This document shows, in pieces, positions 27,025-36,378 of a stretch of DNA of 47,118 bases (positions within the stretch are counted from its first letter, which is position 1; every line of letters begins with the position of its first letter). The notes beneath the pieces are model-generated. The model was given only the letters and a program-made list of their open reading frames with translations. It was not told where the DNA came from and made no database searches. A program made the position numbers and the translations under genes. The DNA is from Patescibacteria group bacterium. Its GTDB lineage: Archaea > Nanobdellota > Nanobdellia > Pacearchaeales > GW2011-AR1. The DNA lies in the NCBI GenBank assembly GCA_019428815.1, contig JAHYJW010000001.1, forward strand, positions 1 through 47,118. The letters are read 5' to 3'.

Positions 27025-28470
27025 TTAATAACTTTTTCCTATATAAACTACTTCTTTTGCATCTTTTTTGCAGATTATACATTTTCCCTTAGGTAATTCT
27101 TTTTTATTTGCTAGGATACCTCTAATTCCCGCACCGGTTTCTTTTTCAATTTTTTCTGCACAGTTTAATCCCTCTTTTTCAATGGAACAGAAACTTGTTT
27201 TTACTATTTTTCCTTCTTTAATCGATTTTTTTATTTCATCAATTGTTTTACACTCTTTTATTCTGCTTTCTAAGAATTTATCCGCATTATTTATTATCCT
27301 TTTATTGTATTCTTTTTCATAAAGCTTTATTTTTGAGAGATCTCTTAATAAAATCTGTTCTCTTTTCCTAATGTCTCTTATAAAAAACGTTATACTCTCT
27401 TTTTTTAACTCTTCTTCTCCAACTTCAATTCTAAAGGGAACTCCTTTTAATTCCCACTCGTTAAACTTTCTTCCAGGAGTGTTAAAATCTCTGTCATCAA
27501 TTTCGACCCTATAACCCTCTAACTTATTCAGTATTTTCTGGGCATATTTAATTATTTTTTCTTTGTTTTCTTTTTTGTAAATTGGGATTATAATTATTTG
27601 AATTGGAGATATCAAAGAGGGAATTACAAGCCCCTTGTTATCGCCGTGTACTGATATAACTGAAACAAGAATCCTAGATATTGCGGGACCATAAGCTGTC
27701 GTCCAAAGATATTCTTCATTCCCTTTTTCATCAACAAATTTTGCGTTAAAAGCTTTTGAAAACTTTTGTCCCATTAAATGAGTTGAAGGTTGTTGAATTA
27801 ATTTTCCATCTGGCATGATTACATCAGAGCCGATAGTATATTCTGCACCTGCAAATTTATCCCAAATAGGCCTTTTTAAGGGTAAAAAGGGAATCCCAAA
27901 CTTTTGATGCATTACTTTTTCTGTTGTTTCTATATCTTCTTGGACTTGTTTTTCTGCTTCTTCTTTAGTTCCGAAAGCATCATGAGCTTCTATCCATTGA
28001 AATTCTCTTTCTCGAATTAAAGGTCTCGTCGCTTTTGTATCAAGTCTGAACACTGATCCTTTTTGATAAATTTTCATAGGTAAATCTCTATGACTTCGAA
28101 TCCATAATTTAAACATCGGAGTAAAAAGCGTCTCGCTGGTGGGTCTTAAGGCAAGTCTTTCTTCTCCTTTTTGAGATTCTAACCAAAAAACTTCTGGATT
28201 AAAGCCTTCTACATGTTCTGATTCTTTTTTTAAATTTGATTCGGGAATTAAAGAGGGCATTATAACAGGTTGATGTTTATTTTTTTGTAATTCTTCTTCA
28301 TAAAGTTGGTACATTTTTTCAATAATTCTTGTTCCCCAAGCTCTTTTTACAATAAAACCCTTTAAACCTAATCTTAGATCAACTATTTCGGCTTTTTCAA
28401 TAACCTGAGAAAACCATTCGCTAAAGTCTTCTTTTTTAACTGTTAATCCCTCATTACTTTTTTTATTCAT
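27025..28470 (-). CDS. proS: Prolyl-tRNA synthetase (archaeal/eukaryotic type)
   Basis: FSEWFSQVIEKAEIVDLRLGLKGFIVKRAWGTRIIEKM; LALRPTSETLFTPMFKLWIRSHRDLPMKIYQKGSVFR; C-terminal Cys cluster. Confidence 0.95.
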   Translation of the reverse strand: MNKKSNEGLTVKKEDFSEWFSQVIEKAEIVDLRLGLKGFIVKRAWGTRIIEKMYQLYEEELQKNKHQPVIMPSLIPESNLKKESEHVEGFNPEVFWLESQKGEERLALRPTSETLFTPMFKLWIRSHRDLPMKIYQKGSVFRLDTKATRPLIREREFQWIEAHDAFGTKEEAEKQVQEDIETTEKVMHQKFGIPFLPLKRPIWDKFAGAEYTIGSDVIMPDGKLIQQPSTHLMGQKFSKAFNAKFVDEKGNEEYLWTTAYGPAISRILVSVISVHGDNKGLVIPSLISPIQIIIIPIYKKENKEKIIKYAQKILNKLEGYRVEIDDRDFNTPGRKFNEWELKGVPFRIEVGEEELKKESITFFIRDIRKREQILLRDLSKIKLYEKEYNKRIINNADKFLESRIKECKTIDEIKKSIKEGKIVKTSFCSIEKEGLNCAEKIEKETGAGIRGILANKKELPKGKCIICKKDAKEVVYIGKSY

Positions 28471-28586
28471 TTAGTCTAAAACCTTTAAAGATATTTAAAA
28501 TTAACCTTTGAAGTTTACTAAATTTTTAAAATATTAAAGTATATATACTTATTATTATTTTTTGATTTAATCGGATAGGATAATAA

Positions 28587-28658
28587 GGGCTCGTAGTTTA
28601 ATGGATAAAATGTCCGGTTTCGGCCCGGTCGATGGGGGTTCGATTCCCTCCGGGCCCA
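28587..28658 (+). tRNA. tRNA-Arg (TCG)
   Basis: GGGCTCG TA GTTT..AAAT G TCCGG TTTCGGC CCGGT CGATG GGGGG TTCGATT CCCTC CGGGCCC A; cloverleaf with a 27/43 T-T mismatch. Confidence 0.92.
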
Positions 28659-28753
28659 TTATTTTTCCTTTTTCTGATTTTAAAATTTTTTTAAGAATTC
28701 TTTGATTTATCTGATTTATAACTAAGCTTTGTCTTTATGAGCAATCTTTTTAT

Positions 28754-29938
28754 ATGTGGTTAACATTTTATAATATAAAGAACAAAATGTTAAACAGAGT
28801 GAGAATACAAGGTAAACGTTTTTTATCGATTACATTTACTTTGACAGGTACGATTATTGGTGCAGGTGTTTTAGGTTTACCTTATGTTTTTGCAGATTCT
28901 GGTTTTTTAGTGGGATTAGCTTGGCTAATTTTTTTAGGTATTGTTATGATTTTTGTTACACTTTGTTTAGGGGAAGTTACTTTAAGAACTGCAACTATTC
29001 AACAACTTCCAGGTTATGCTGAAAAGTACCTTGGAAAATTTCCTAAAAAAATAATGGTTTTTTCTATGGTTATTGGAATTTATGCGGCTCTTTTAGCTTA
29101 TCTTATCGGTCAAGGTCAAAGCCTTTCTTTATTATTCACAGGAGGTTTAGAAAATTCTTTTTATTTTGGCGTTGGTTTTTGGATTCTTATAACTGCGTTT
29201 TTACAAGGAAGTTTAAAGAGGCTTGAAGGAGTTGGATACTTCGGAGTTTCAGGCATGATTCTTGTATTCTTCATTTTACTATTAGCCCTAATGCCGGGAT
29301 TCTCTTTTAGTAACTTAACCCCCATAAATCCTTCAAAGATATTCTTCCCTTTTGGAGTAATTCTTTTTTCTCTAATGGGTTTTAACGCAATCCCTATTTT
29401 AAGAAGAGAAGTAGGGAGGAATAAGAGATACCTCTTAAAAAAAGCAATTATTATTGGAATTCTAATTTCTATTATTTTTTATTTGATTTTTAGTTTTGTT
29501 TTTGTAGGTGTTTTAGGGCGAGAAATTAATGAAGTTGCTACATTATCTTTTAAGGGTATTTTGGGGGGGTTACTACTCATCTTTGGGATGTTTACTATGA
29601 TAACAAGTTATTTTTTCTTAAGTTATGCTCTTAAGGATTACTTCCTTTTTGATCTTAAAAAGAGAAAACCAATTCTTTTTTATGTTTCTTTAGTCCCTTT
29701 GATGCTTTATCTTTTAGTTAGTTCTTTTAATAATTTAGGTTTTGTAGGAGTTTTAGGAATTGGAGGCTCAATAGCAGGGGGTATTACTGGAATATTAATA
29801 TTATTAATGACTTTAAAATCTAAAAGAAAAGGAGATATGCCTCCAGAGTATTCAATGCCCTTAAATTGGTTTTTAATTGTCCTTTTAGGGATAATCTTTT
29901 TGATGGGTATTCTTTTTGAATTTTTCTTTTTGTTTTAA
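28754..29938 (+). CDS. Amino acid permease (aromatic amino acid/AAAP-like)
   Basis: TLTGTIIGAGVLGLPYVFADSGFLVGLAWLIFLGIVMIFVTLCLGEVTLRT; about 10-11 hydrophobic segments. Confidence 0.85.
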   Translation: MWLTFYNIKNKMLNRVRIQGKRFLSITFTLTGTIIGAGVLGLPYVFADSGFLVGLAWLIFLGIVMIFVTLCLGEVTLRTATIQQLPGYAEKYLGKFPKKIMVFSMVIGIYAALLAYLIGQGQSLSLLFTGGLENSFYFGVGFWILITAFLQGSLKRLEGVGYFGVSGMILVFFILLLALMPGFSFSNLTPINPSKIFFPFGVILFSLMGFNAIPILRREVGRNKRYLLKKAIIIGILISIIFYLIFSFVFVGVLGREINEVATLSFKGILGGLLLIFGMFTMITSYFFLSYALKDYFLFDLKKRKPILFYVSLVPLMLYLLVSSFNNLGFVGVLGIGGSIAGGITGILILLMTLKSKRKGDMPPEYSMPLNWFLIVLLGIIFLMGILFEFFFLF

Positions 29939-29986
29939 TTTTAAGGCTCGCAATAACTTTTTATATTCCATTCCTTTTTATCTTGT

Positions 29987-31279
29987 ATGATTAATAAAAA
30001 GAACAATGCAAATTCAGGGGATTATGTTGAAGTCTCTATGGTTAAAAAGACATATAGCGGTTTTCTTTTAGAAACTCCAAAAGATGAGCCCGGAATTATT
30101 CTTTTAAAATTAGACACTGGTTATAATATTGGATTGATTAAGAAAGACATTCTTGAAATTAAAGTTATAAAAAAATTTTCTGAAAAAAATGAAGATAAAA
30201 AAATTCCATTATCAAATGAAAAACCCAACATTTGTTTAATCATTACCGGGGGGACAATTGCCTCAAAATATGATACCCAAAAAGGGGGGGTTTCTCCTTT
30301 ATCAAAACCCGGAGATTTTTTCAAATCTTATCCTAAATTTTTTAATAAAGTTAATGTATTGAAATTAGAAATTCCTTTTATGAAAGCTAGTGAAGATTTG
30401 GAGCCTAAAGATTGGCAGAAAATTGCAAAAATCACTGAAAAAGCATTGAACGATGAAAATATTAAAGGGGTTGTTATAACACATGGAACAGATACCCTCC
30501 ATTATACCTCTGCAGCACTTTCTTTTTTTCTTAAAAATTTAAATAAACCTGTTGTTTTAACCTATAGTCAAAGGAGTATTGATCGTGCGAGTTCTGACGC
30601 TGATTTAAACTTACAATGTTCAGCTTTAGCAGCAATTTCAGATATTGCAGAAGTTTTTTTAGTGGGTCATGCTACATTAAATGATGATTATTGTTATGCT
30701 TTAAGAGGGTGCAATGTTCTTAAATTAAATACTTCTAGGAGAGATGCTTTTAAGCCAGTTAATGATTTTCCTATTGCTAAAATTTATCCAGATAGAATAG
30801 ATATCCTCTCTGATTTTAAAATTCGAAATAAAAAAACAGTTAAATTAGACCTAAAATTTGAAGAAAAAGTCGCTTTAATAAAACTATACCCTGGGCAAAA
30901 CCCTGATATATTAGATTATTATTACAAAGAAGGTTATAAGGGACTGGTTTTAGAAGTTACAGGTTTAGGCCAGGTTCCTGGGAAAAAATGGATAAATAAA
31001 ATTAAAGAACTCCAAAAAAAAGAGATTATTATCTGTGCAGCAGCACAAAATCTTTATGGTAGATTAGATCCCCTTGTTTATTCAAATGGAAGAGAATTAT
31101 TAAAATCCGGGGTTATTTTTTTAGAAGACATGCTTTCAACAACAGCTTTAGTAAAACTAGGACATGTTCTAGGACATGAAGAATGGGCAAAAGATAAAGA
31201 GACAGTCAAAGAGAAAATGCTCTCTAATTTTTCTGGGGAGATATTTAAAAAAATTCCTTTAATTAATCCTAATGACTAA
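29987..31279 (+). CDS. gatD: Glu-tRNA(Gln) amidotransferase subunit D
   Basis: Asparaginase-like motifs ICLIITGGTIASKYD, GVVITHGTDTLHYTSAALSFFL, plus a GatD-type N-terminal domain. Confidence 0.95.
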   Translation: MINKKNNANSGDYVEVSMVKKTYSGFLLETPKDEPGIILLKLDTGYNIGLIKKDILEIKVIKKFSEKNEDKKIPLSNEKPNICLIITGGTIASKYDTQKGGVSPLSKPGDFFKSYPKFFNKVNVLKLEIPFMKASEDLEPKDWQKIAKITEKALNDENIKGVVITHGTDTLHYTSAALSFFLKNLNKPVVLTYSQRSIDRASSDADLNLQCSALAAISDIAEVFLVGHATLNDDYCYALRGCNVLKLNTSRRDAFKPVNDFPIAKIYPDRIDILSDFKIRNKKTVKLDLKFEEKVALIKLYPGQNPDILDYYYKEGYKGLVLEVTGLGQVPGKKWINKIKELQKKEIIICAAAQNLYGRLDPLVYSNGRELLKSGVIFLEDMLSTTALVKLGHVLGHEEWAKDKETVKEKMLSNFSGEIFKKIPLINPND

Positions 31280-31344
31280 ATCTTACTTTTAGTTCAATTA
31301 AGTAACTATAAAGGGGTTACAAAAGAAAGATTTATAAGTATTCC

Positions 31345-32163
31345 TTGATTCTTTTTGATATGGTTAATATAAGGAAACTAAACTTTCTTCCAAGAACTTT
31401 AGAAGACAAAATTGTTAAAGATTCTTTAGAAGCGATAAACGAATTGAAGAATAAAGAGCCTATTTACCTAGTTGGAGGAATGAGTGTTCAAAGTTATTTA
31501 TCCCACAAATACCATAGACCTACTTCAGATATGGATTTTTCTTATGTTGGACCTTTAAGCTATCCAGATTTTAGAATAATGGTAAAACCTGTTTAGGAAT
31601 TCCTTAAAGATAAGGGGTACCTTGTTGAACTTAAAAAAGATTCTAGGGCTTCTGTTTTGTCAATATACCATCCTGAAATTTCTGAGAGTTTTGCGATAGA
31701 ATTTCCTAGAAGGAATAATCATAATTTTGAATCTAAAAAACAGATTCTTGAAAGAGAATTTGATCATTCAAGAAATAAGGTTGTTATCGGAAGGCAAATT
31801 CCTTATAGAGTTGCTTCTCCTGAAGATTTAATTGTTCCAAAACTTGTGAGAGTAATAAACTCTTTAGAAAGATTTCCTGAGTTAAATAAAATACTCCCTA
31901 GAGAATTAAAATCTTTATCTGATGAAGAGGTAAAATTAAAACTTAAAAAAGTAAATTCTTTAAGAAGAGAGGCAATGATAAGCCCAGGAGACGTGGGTTT
32001 AGCAGGAGAACTACGATTTTTATCTGATTTATATGACATTTGGGTATTATCACGAGTAACTGGTTATCATGAGGATTATTTTAAGCAAGTAGAGGGAGAT
32101 TGGATATCTATAAATTCTAAACCTGAACTTAAACGTAAAATATACGAGGTTATAATCCCCTAA
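31345..32163 (+). pseudogene. Nucleotidyltransferase (AbiEii/MNT-like) gene interrupted by in-frame TAG at 31594-31596
   Basis: ORFs 31345-31596 and 31657-32163 are in the same frame. Sequence after TAG reads EFLKDKGYLVELKKDSRASVLSIYHPEISESFAIEFP. NTase-like YLVGGMSVQSYLSHKYHRPTSDMDF and YRVASPEDLIVPKLVR. ATG 31360 is the likelier start. Confidence 0.8.
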
Positions 32164-32209
32164 AAAAATAATAAAAAAACTTAATAAACTCTTATTACTT
32201 TTTTAGTTA

Positions 32210-33700
32210 ATGACTGAAAAAGATTATCAAAAATTAGGCCTTAAGTGTGGTTTAGAGATCCACCAACAACTAAACTCTTCTAGAAAACTTTTTTGTAATT
32301 GCCCAACCATTCTTAGAAAAGATGAACCAGACTTTGTTATCAAAAGAAAATTTACCCCCATTTTAGGAGAATTGGGGGAATTGGACTTAGCATCAAAGTA
32401 CGAAGCATCTTTAGCAAAAGAATTCTTTTATCAAGGGTATTTAGATACCAACTGTTCTATAGAATGTGATGAAGCCCCGCCCTTAGAAATTGATAAGGAA
32501 GCATTACACGTTGCGTTACAAATTGTTCTTTTATTAAATTGTAAGATAGTCCCAATCACCCAGATTATGAGAAAGACTGTTATTGATGGTTCTAATACTT
32601 CTGGTTTTCAAAGAACTGTTTTAATTGCTAGAGACGGTTTTGTAGATACTGCTTCTGGGAGAGTTAAGATAAGTTATGTTTATCTTGAAGAAGACTCTGC
32701 AAGAAAAGTGAAAAATCCTGAAGGGGTTGAACCTGAAAAAATTTCTGATAAAAAAATTACTTATCGATTAGATAGGCTGGGGATTCCTTTGGTGGAAATC
32801 GTAACTGCGCCAGACATAAAAACCCCTGAACAAGCTAAAGAAGTTGCATTATTCATAGGGGATTTGTTAAGATCTTGTAATGTTCGTAGGGGAATAGGGA
32901 CAATTAGGCAAGATATAAATGTGAGTATCACTGGACATCCAAGAGTAGAAATTAAAGGATTTCAAGACCCTAAGATTTTTGTTAAAGTTATTGAAAATGA
33001 AATTGATAGACAACAAAAAAATCTTGAAAAAATAAAAAGTAGTGGAGAAGTTTTTTTCCCAGAAGTTAGGGGGGCAAATCCAGACACTACTACAAGATAT
33101 CTTAGACCTTTACCAGGTTCTGCGAGAATGTATCCTGAAACAGACCTACCTTTGCTTAAGATATCCAGAAATATTATTGATAATGCTAAAAAAAATCTCC
33201 CTAAAATAAGAGGGGAATTGGAATCTGAGCTTAAACAGGAAGGGTTGAGTAAGGAGATGATTTTACTTCTCTTAAAAAGTCGTAAGGTTGAGGAGTTTAG
33301 AGAACTACTTGCTATTCTTAAAAAACCAGAACTTATTGTTAAAATGCTTTTAATTTTTCCAAAAGAAATCTCAACTAAGAGGAAAATTCCTTTTTCAGAA
33401 ATCGAGAAAAAATTGAATATTGAGACATTATCTCAAATTCTTGAAAATTTAAAAAAAGGGATAATAAAAGAATCAGAGATTAAAGGTGCCTTAGAGAAAA
33501 TTATCCAAGGGAAAAATATTCTAGAAATTACAAATACTGAAAAATTAAACTTAGAAGATACTGAAGAATTAATTTTGAAGATAATAAATAAAAAAACCGG
33601 TCTTTCATTAAATGCTTACATGGGGTTGGTAATGGCAGAATTAAAAGGAAAAATTTCTGGAAAAGAAGCTTTAGAAATTATTAAAAAGCTTATTAAATAG
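32210..33700 (+). CDS. gatE: Glu-tRNA(Gln) amidotransferase subunit E, short form lacking the GAD insert
   Basis: LKCGLEIHQQLNSSRKLFCNCP; TVIDGSNTSGFQRTVLIARDGFV; LGIPLVEIVTAPDI; TTTRYLRPLPGSARMYPETDLP; C-terminal YqeY-like tail. Confidence 0.95.
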   Translation: MTEKDYQKLGLKCGLEIHQQLNSSRKLFCNCPTILRKDEPDFVIKRKFTPILGELGELDLASKYEASLAKEFFYQGYLDTNCSIECDEAPPLEIDKEALHVALQIVLLLNCKIVPITQIMRKTVIDGSNTSGFQRTVLIARDGFVDTASGRVKISYVYLEEDSARKVKNPEGVEPEKISDKKITYRLDRLGIPLVEIVTAPDIKTPEQAKEVALFIGDLLRSCNVRRGIGTIRQDINVSITGHPRVEIKGFQDPKIFVKVIENEIDRQQKNLEKIKSSGEVFFPEVRGANPDTTTRYLRPLPGSARMYPETDLPLLKISRNIIDNAKKNLPKIRGELESELKQEGLSKEMILLLLKSRKVEEFRELLAILKKPELIVKMLLIFPKEISTKRKIPFSEIEKKLNIETLSQILENLKKGIIKESEIKGALEKIIQGKNILEITNTEKLNLEDTEELILKIINKKTGLSLNAYMGLVMAELKGKISGKEALEIIKKLIK

Positions 33701-33708
33701 AATCTAGT

Positions 33709-34983
33709 ATGAAAAGGTCTTATGTTTCAGAATTGAAACCTGGGCAAAAGGTTTTGCTTAAGGGAAGAGTTCATGAGATTAGAAATTTAGCAAAAATTTA
33801 TTTTATTTTACTCAGAGATATTACAGGCATAGTCCAGTGTGTTGTTAAGGACAATGCAATTGATTTGCATAATTTAAATCTTGAGAGTGTTGTAGAAATT
33901 ATTGGAAAAACCAAAAAATCTTTAGTAAAGGCAGAATTCTCTAGAAAAGATATTGAAATTGAAGTTTCTGAAATAAATATCTTAGATATCGCAGATAAAT
34001 TACCCATTCATGTAAATGAAAAAACTACCTCTACTAGTTTTGATAAAAGACTAGATTATCGTTCTTTAGACTTAAGAAAACCTAAAATAAGTGCTATATT
34101 CAAGATTCAGTCTACACTAATAAATGGGTTTAGAGAGTTTTTTTATAATCAAAGCTTCATTGAAATACAACCTCCGGGCATTATAGCAACATCTACTGAG
34201 GGAGGTACAGATTTATTTGAAGTTAAATATTTTGATAAAAAGGCTTATCTTGCTCAGAGTCCTCAACTTTACAAACAACTCATGGCGATATCCTTAGAAA
34301 AAGTTTTTTCTACTGGTTCTTTGTGGAGGGCTGAAAAGCATGACACTACAAAACATCTTAATGAGATAAGACAGATGGACATTGAATGTGCTTTTATAGA
34401 TGATATGGAAGTTATGGATTTATTAGGGCAGGTTGTTCAGTATATGGTTAAGAAAATAATTCGAGAATGCCCCAAAGAATTAAGCCTTTTAGACTTGTCC
34501 TTGGAAGTTCCTAAAATTAAGTATCTTACTTATTCAAAAGCGATTGAATTAGTTTCAAAGGAAGGAATTTCAATAAAAGAGGGGGATGATTTTGAACCTG
34601 AAGCTGAAAGAAAAATTTGTTCTTTATTTCCAAATACGCTTATTTTTACTTATGACTGGCCTTTAGAACTTAAACCGTTTTATATTTGGCCTAAGGATAA
34701 AGAAAAAGGAATTTCAGGGGGATTTGATGCGCTTTTTGGAGGTGTTGAAATTTCTTCAGGAGGACAAAGAGTTCATATTCCAGAGATTTTAGAGAAACAA
34801 CTTATCTCAAAAAAACTAAACCCTAAAGACTTTTCTTGGTATATTGACGCTTTTAGATACGGAAGCCCTATTCATAGTGGTTGGTCTATTGGTCTGGAAA
34901 GGTTTACTATGGCATTGCTAAAGCTTCCTAATATAAGGGAGGCTACCCTTTTCCCTAGAGATAGAAACAGGTTAATTCCTTAA
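33709..34983 (+). CDS. aspS: Aspartyl-tRNA synthetase (archaeal type)
   Basis: OB-fold, EGGTDLFEVKYFDKKAYLAQSPQLYKQLM, FSTGSLWRAEKHDTTKHLNE, GSPIHSGWSIGLERFTMALLKLPNIREATLFPRDRNRLIP. Confidence 0.95.
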   Translation: MKRSYVSELKPGQKVLLKGRVHEIRNLAKIYFILLRDITGIVQCVVKDNAIDLHNLNLESVVEIIGKTKKSLVKAEFSRKDIEIEVSEINILDIADKLPIHVNEKTTSTSFDKRLDYRSLDLRKPKISAIFKIQSTLINGFREFFYNQSFIEIQPPGIIATSTEGGTDLFEVKYFDKKAYLAQSPQLYKQLMAISLEKVFSTGSLWRAEKHDTTKHLNEIRQMDIECAFIDDMEVMDLLGQVVQYMVKKIIRECPKELSLLDLSLEVPKIKYLTYSKAIELVSKEGISIKEGDDFEPEAERKICSLFPNTLIFTYDWPLELKPFYIWPKDKEKGISGGFDALFGGVEISSGGQRVHIPEILEKQLISKKLNPKDFSWYIDAFRYGSPIHSGWSIGLERFTMALLKLPNIREATLFPRDRNRLIP

Positions 34984-35127
34984 AATGAGTCAAATTTATT
35001 AAAATTCTCTAAAATTAACCCTAAATTTTTCAAAATCAGGCTTTTTTAACTCTGTTGTTCCTCTCTTTAAGGACTGGGAAATATTTAAAAACCTTGAAAA
35101 TACAGAATTTTATCCTAAAAATTTAAA

Positions 35128-35220
35128 ATGGCAGAATACGAAGAAACTGAAGAAGAAGATCTCACTGAAAAAGATTCAGATGAAGACACTGAAAAAGATT
35201 CAGATGATGATGAAGAATAA
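35128..35220 (+). CDS. Predicted 30-aa acidic microprotein MAEYEETEEEDLTEKDSDEDTEKDSDDDEE
   Basis: ATG..TAA read directly; preceded by TATA-like tatttaaaaacc; contains a 24-bp tandem repeat. Below the ORF-track cutoff. Confidence 0.55.
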   Translation: MAEYEETEEEDLTEKDSDEDTEKDSDDDEE

Positions 35221-35379
35221 TTTTAGGAATAATTAATTCCTATAAATTAAACATATTTTTTTCTTTATTTTTTAATTTTTTTACTACTAACCTTTACTTT
35301 TGAGGCCTTTTATTACCCCCTTTAAACTTTTACATACTTTACACGCAATACTTAAAAACTTCCCCTTTTTTTAATCAAT

Positions 35380-36045
35380 ATGAAGATTAAAGACATTGAG
35401 CTTAAGTGGTTAGGACATTCGGGGTTTTTAATTAAGAATCACAAGGTTATTTACATTGATCCTTACAACTTAAAAGGAGATCTGGAGTTAGCAGATATAA
35501 TCCTAATAACCCATAGTCATCATGATCATTGTAGTTACCCTGATTTAACCAAAATTGTAAAGGAAGGGACTAAAATCCTTGTTTCTTCTGGATGTCAAAG
35601 TAAAATAGCTAAATTTAAAGTTCCCATAAAAATTTATCTTCTTGAACCGGGTCAAGAAATTGATTTAGGAGACATTAAAATAGACTCTTTTCCAGCTTAT
35701 AACACAGATAAACATTTTCATCCTGTTGAGGAAGGGGGGTTGGGTTATATCATCAAATTTGAAAACGTTGTCATTTATCATGCGGGTGATACAGACATAA
35801 TCCCTGAAATGCAAAAGATAACAGGGTATAAACATGCAGATAAAGAACTTATTGCTTTATTGCCTGTTGGCGGAAGATTTACTATGAGTGCTGAAGAAGC
35901 AGCGCAAGCAGCTAAGATAATAAAACCCAATTTAGCTATTCCAATGCATTGGGGGACGATTATTGGGGGGGAAGAAGATGCAAAAGAGTTTGTTGAACTT
36001 TGTAATGAGAATAAAATAAATGCAAAGATATTGGAAAAAGAATAA
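35380..36045 (+). CDS. Metallo-beta-lactamase-fold hydrolase (UlaG/UPF0173-like)
   Basis: LKWLGHSGFLIKNHKVIYIDPYN; THSHHDHCS; YHAGDTDIIPEM; IPMHWGTI. Confidence 0.9.
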   Translation: MKIKDIELKWLGHSGFLIKNHKVIYIDPYNLKGDLELADIILITHSHHDHCSYPDLTKIVKEGTKILVSSGCQSKIAKFKVPIKIYLLEPGQEIDLGDIKIDSFPAYNTDKHFHPVEEGGLGYIIKFENVVIYHAGDTDIIPEMQKITGYKHADKELIALLPVGGRFTMSAEEAAQAAKIIKPNLAIPMHWGTIIGGEEDAKEFVELCNENKINAKILEKE

Positions 36046-36167
36046 TTAAGATTTTTCTTATCTTTGATAACTACTTTTTCCTTAAGATTTTCTTTTAAAT
36101 TTTAAATAGATGTTCATCTAAATTATAGAAATATTTTTAAAGAAGAAGATACATCTTTCTCTATTAT

Positions 36168-36372
36168 ATTAATTTATTCAGTTGGGGGATTGAATAAATT
36201 AATTTTGTCTTTGAGTGAATTCTTTAATATTAGTTGGACGTTTGTCAACTTTTTAAACTTTTCGAAATAAAGTTTAAAAAAATTGATAATTCTTCCGACT
36301 TTAAAAAAACCTGACGGATAAAATTTCCGTAAACTCTTTGATATCAAAGAGGGGAAAAAGCTGAAAGGAGGT
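36168..36372 (+). promoter_or_regulatory. Structured 5' leader of ftsZ with hairpins and strong Shine-Dalgarno
   Basis: 13-bp inverted repeat 36168-36180/36191-36203; hairpin ACGGA..TCCGT 36314-36330; 18-nt palindrome CTCTTTGATATCAAAGAG 36334-36351; SD AAAGGAGGT 36364-36372, 6 nt before ATG. Confidence 0.7.
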
Positions 36373-36378
36373 TAAAAA

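Noticed and set aside
28537-28550. Palindrome aagtatatatactt upstream of tRNA-Arg as a regulator site
   Set aside because: AT-only palindromes arise easily here; most likely part of a TATA-type promoter.
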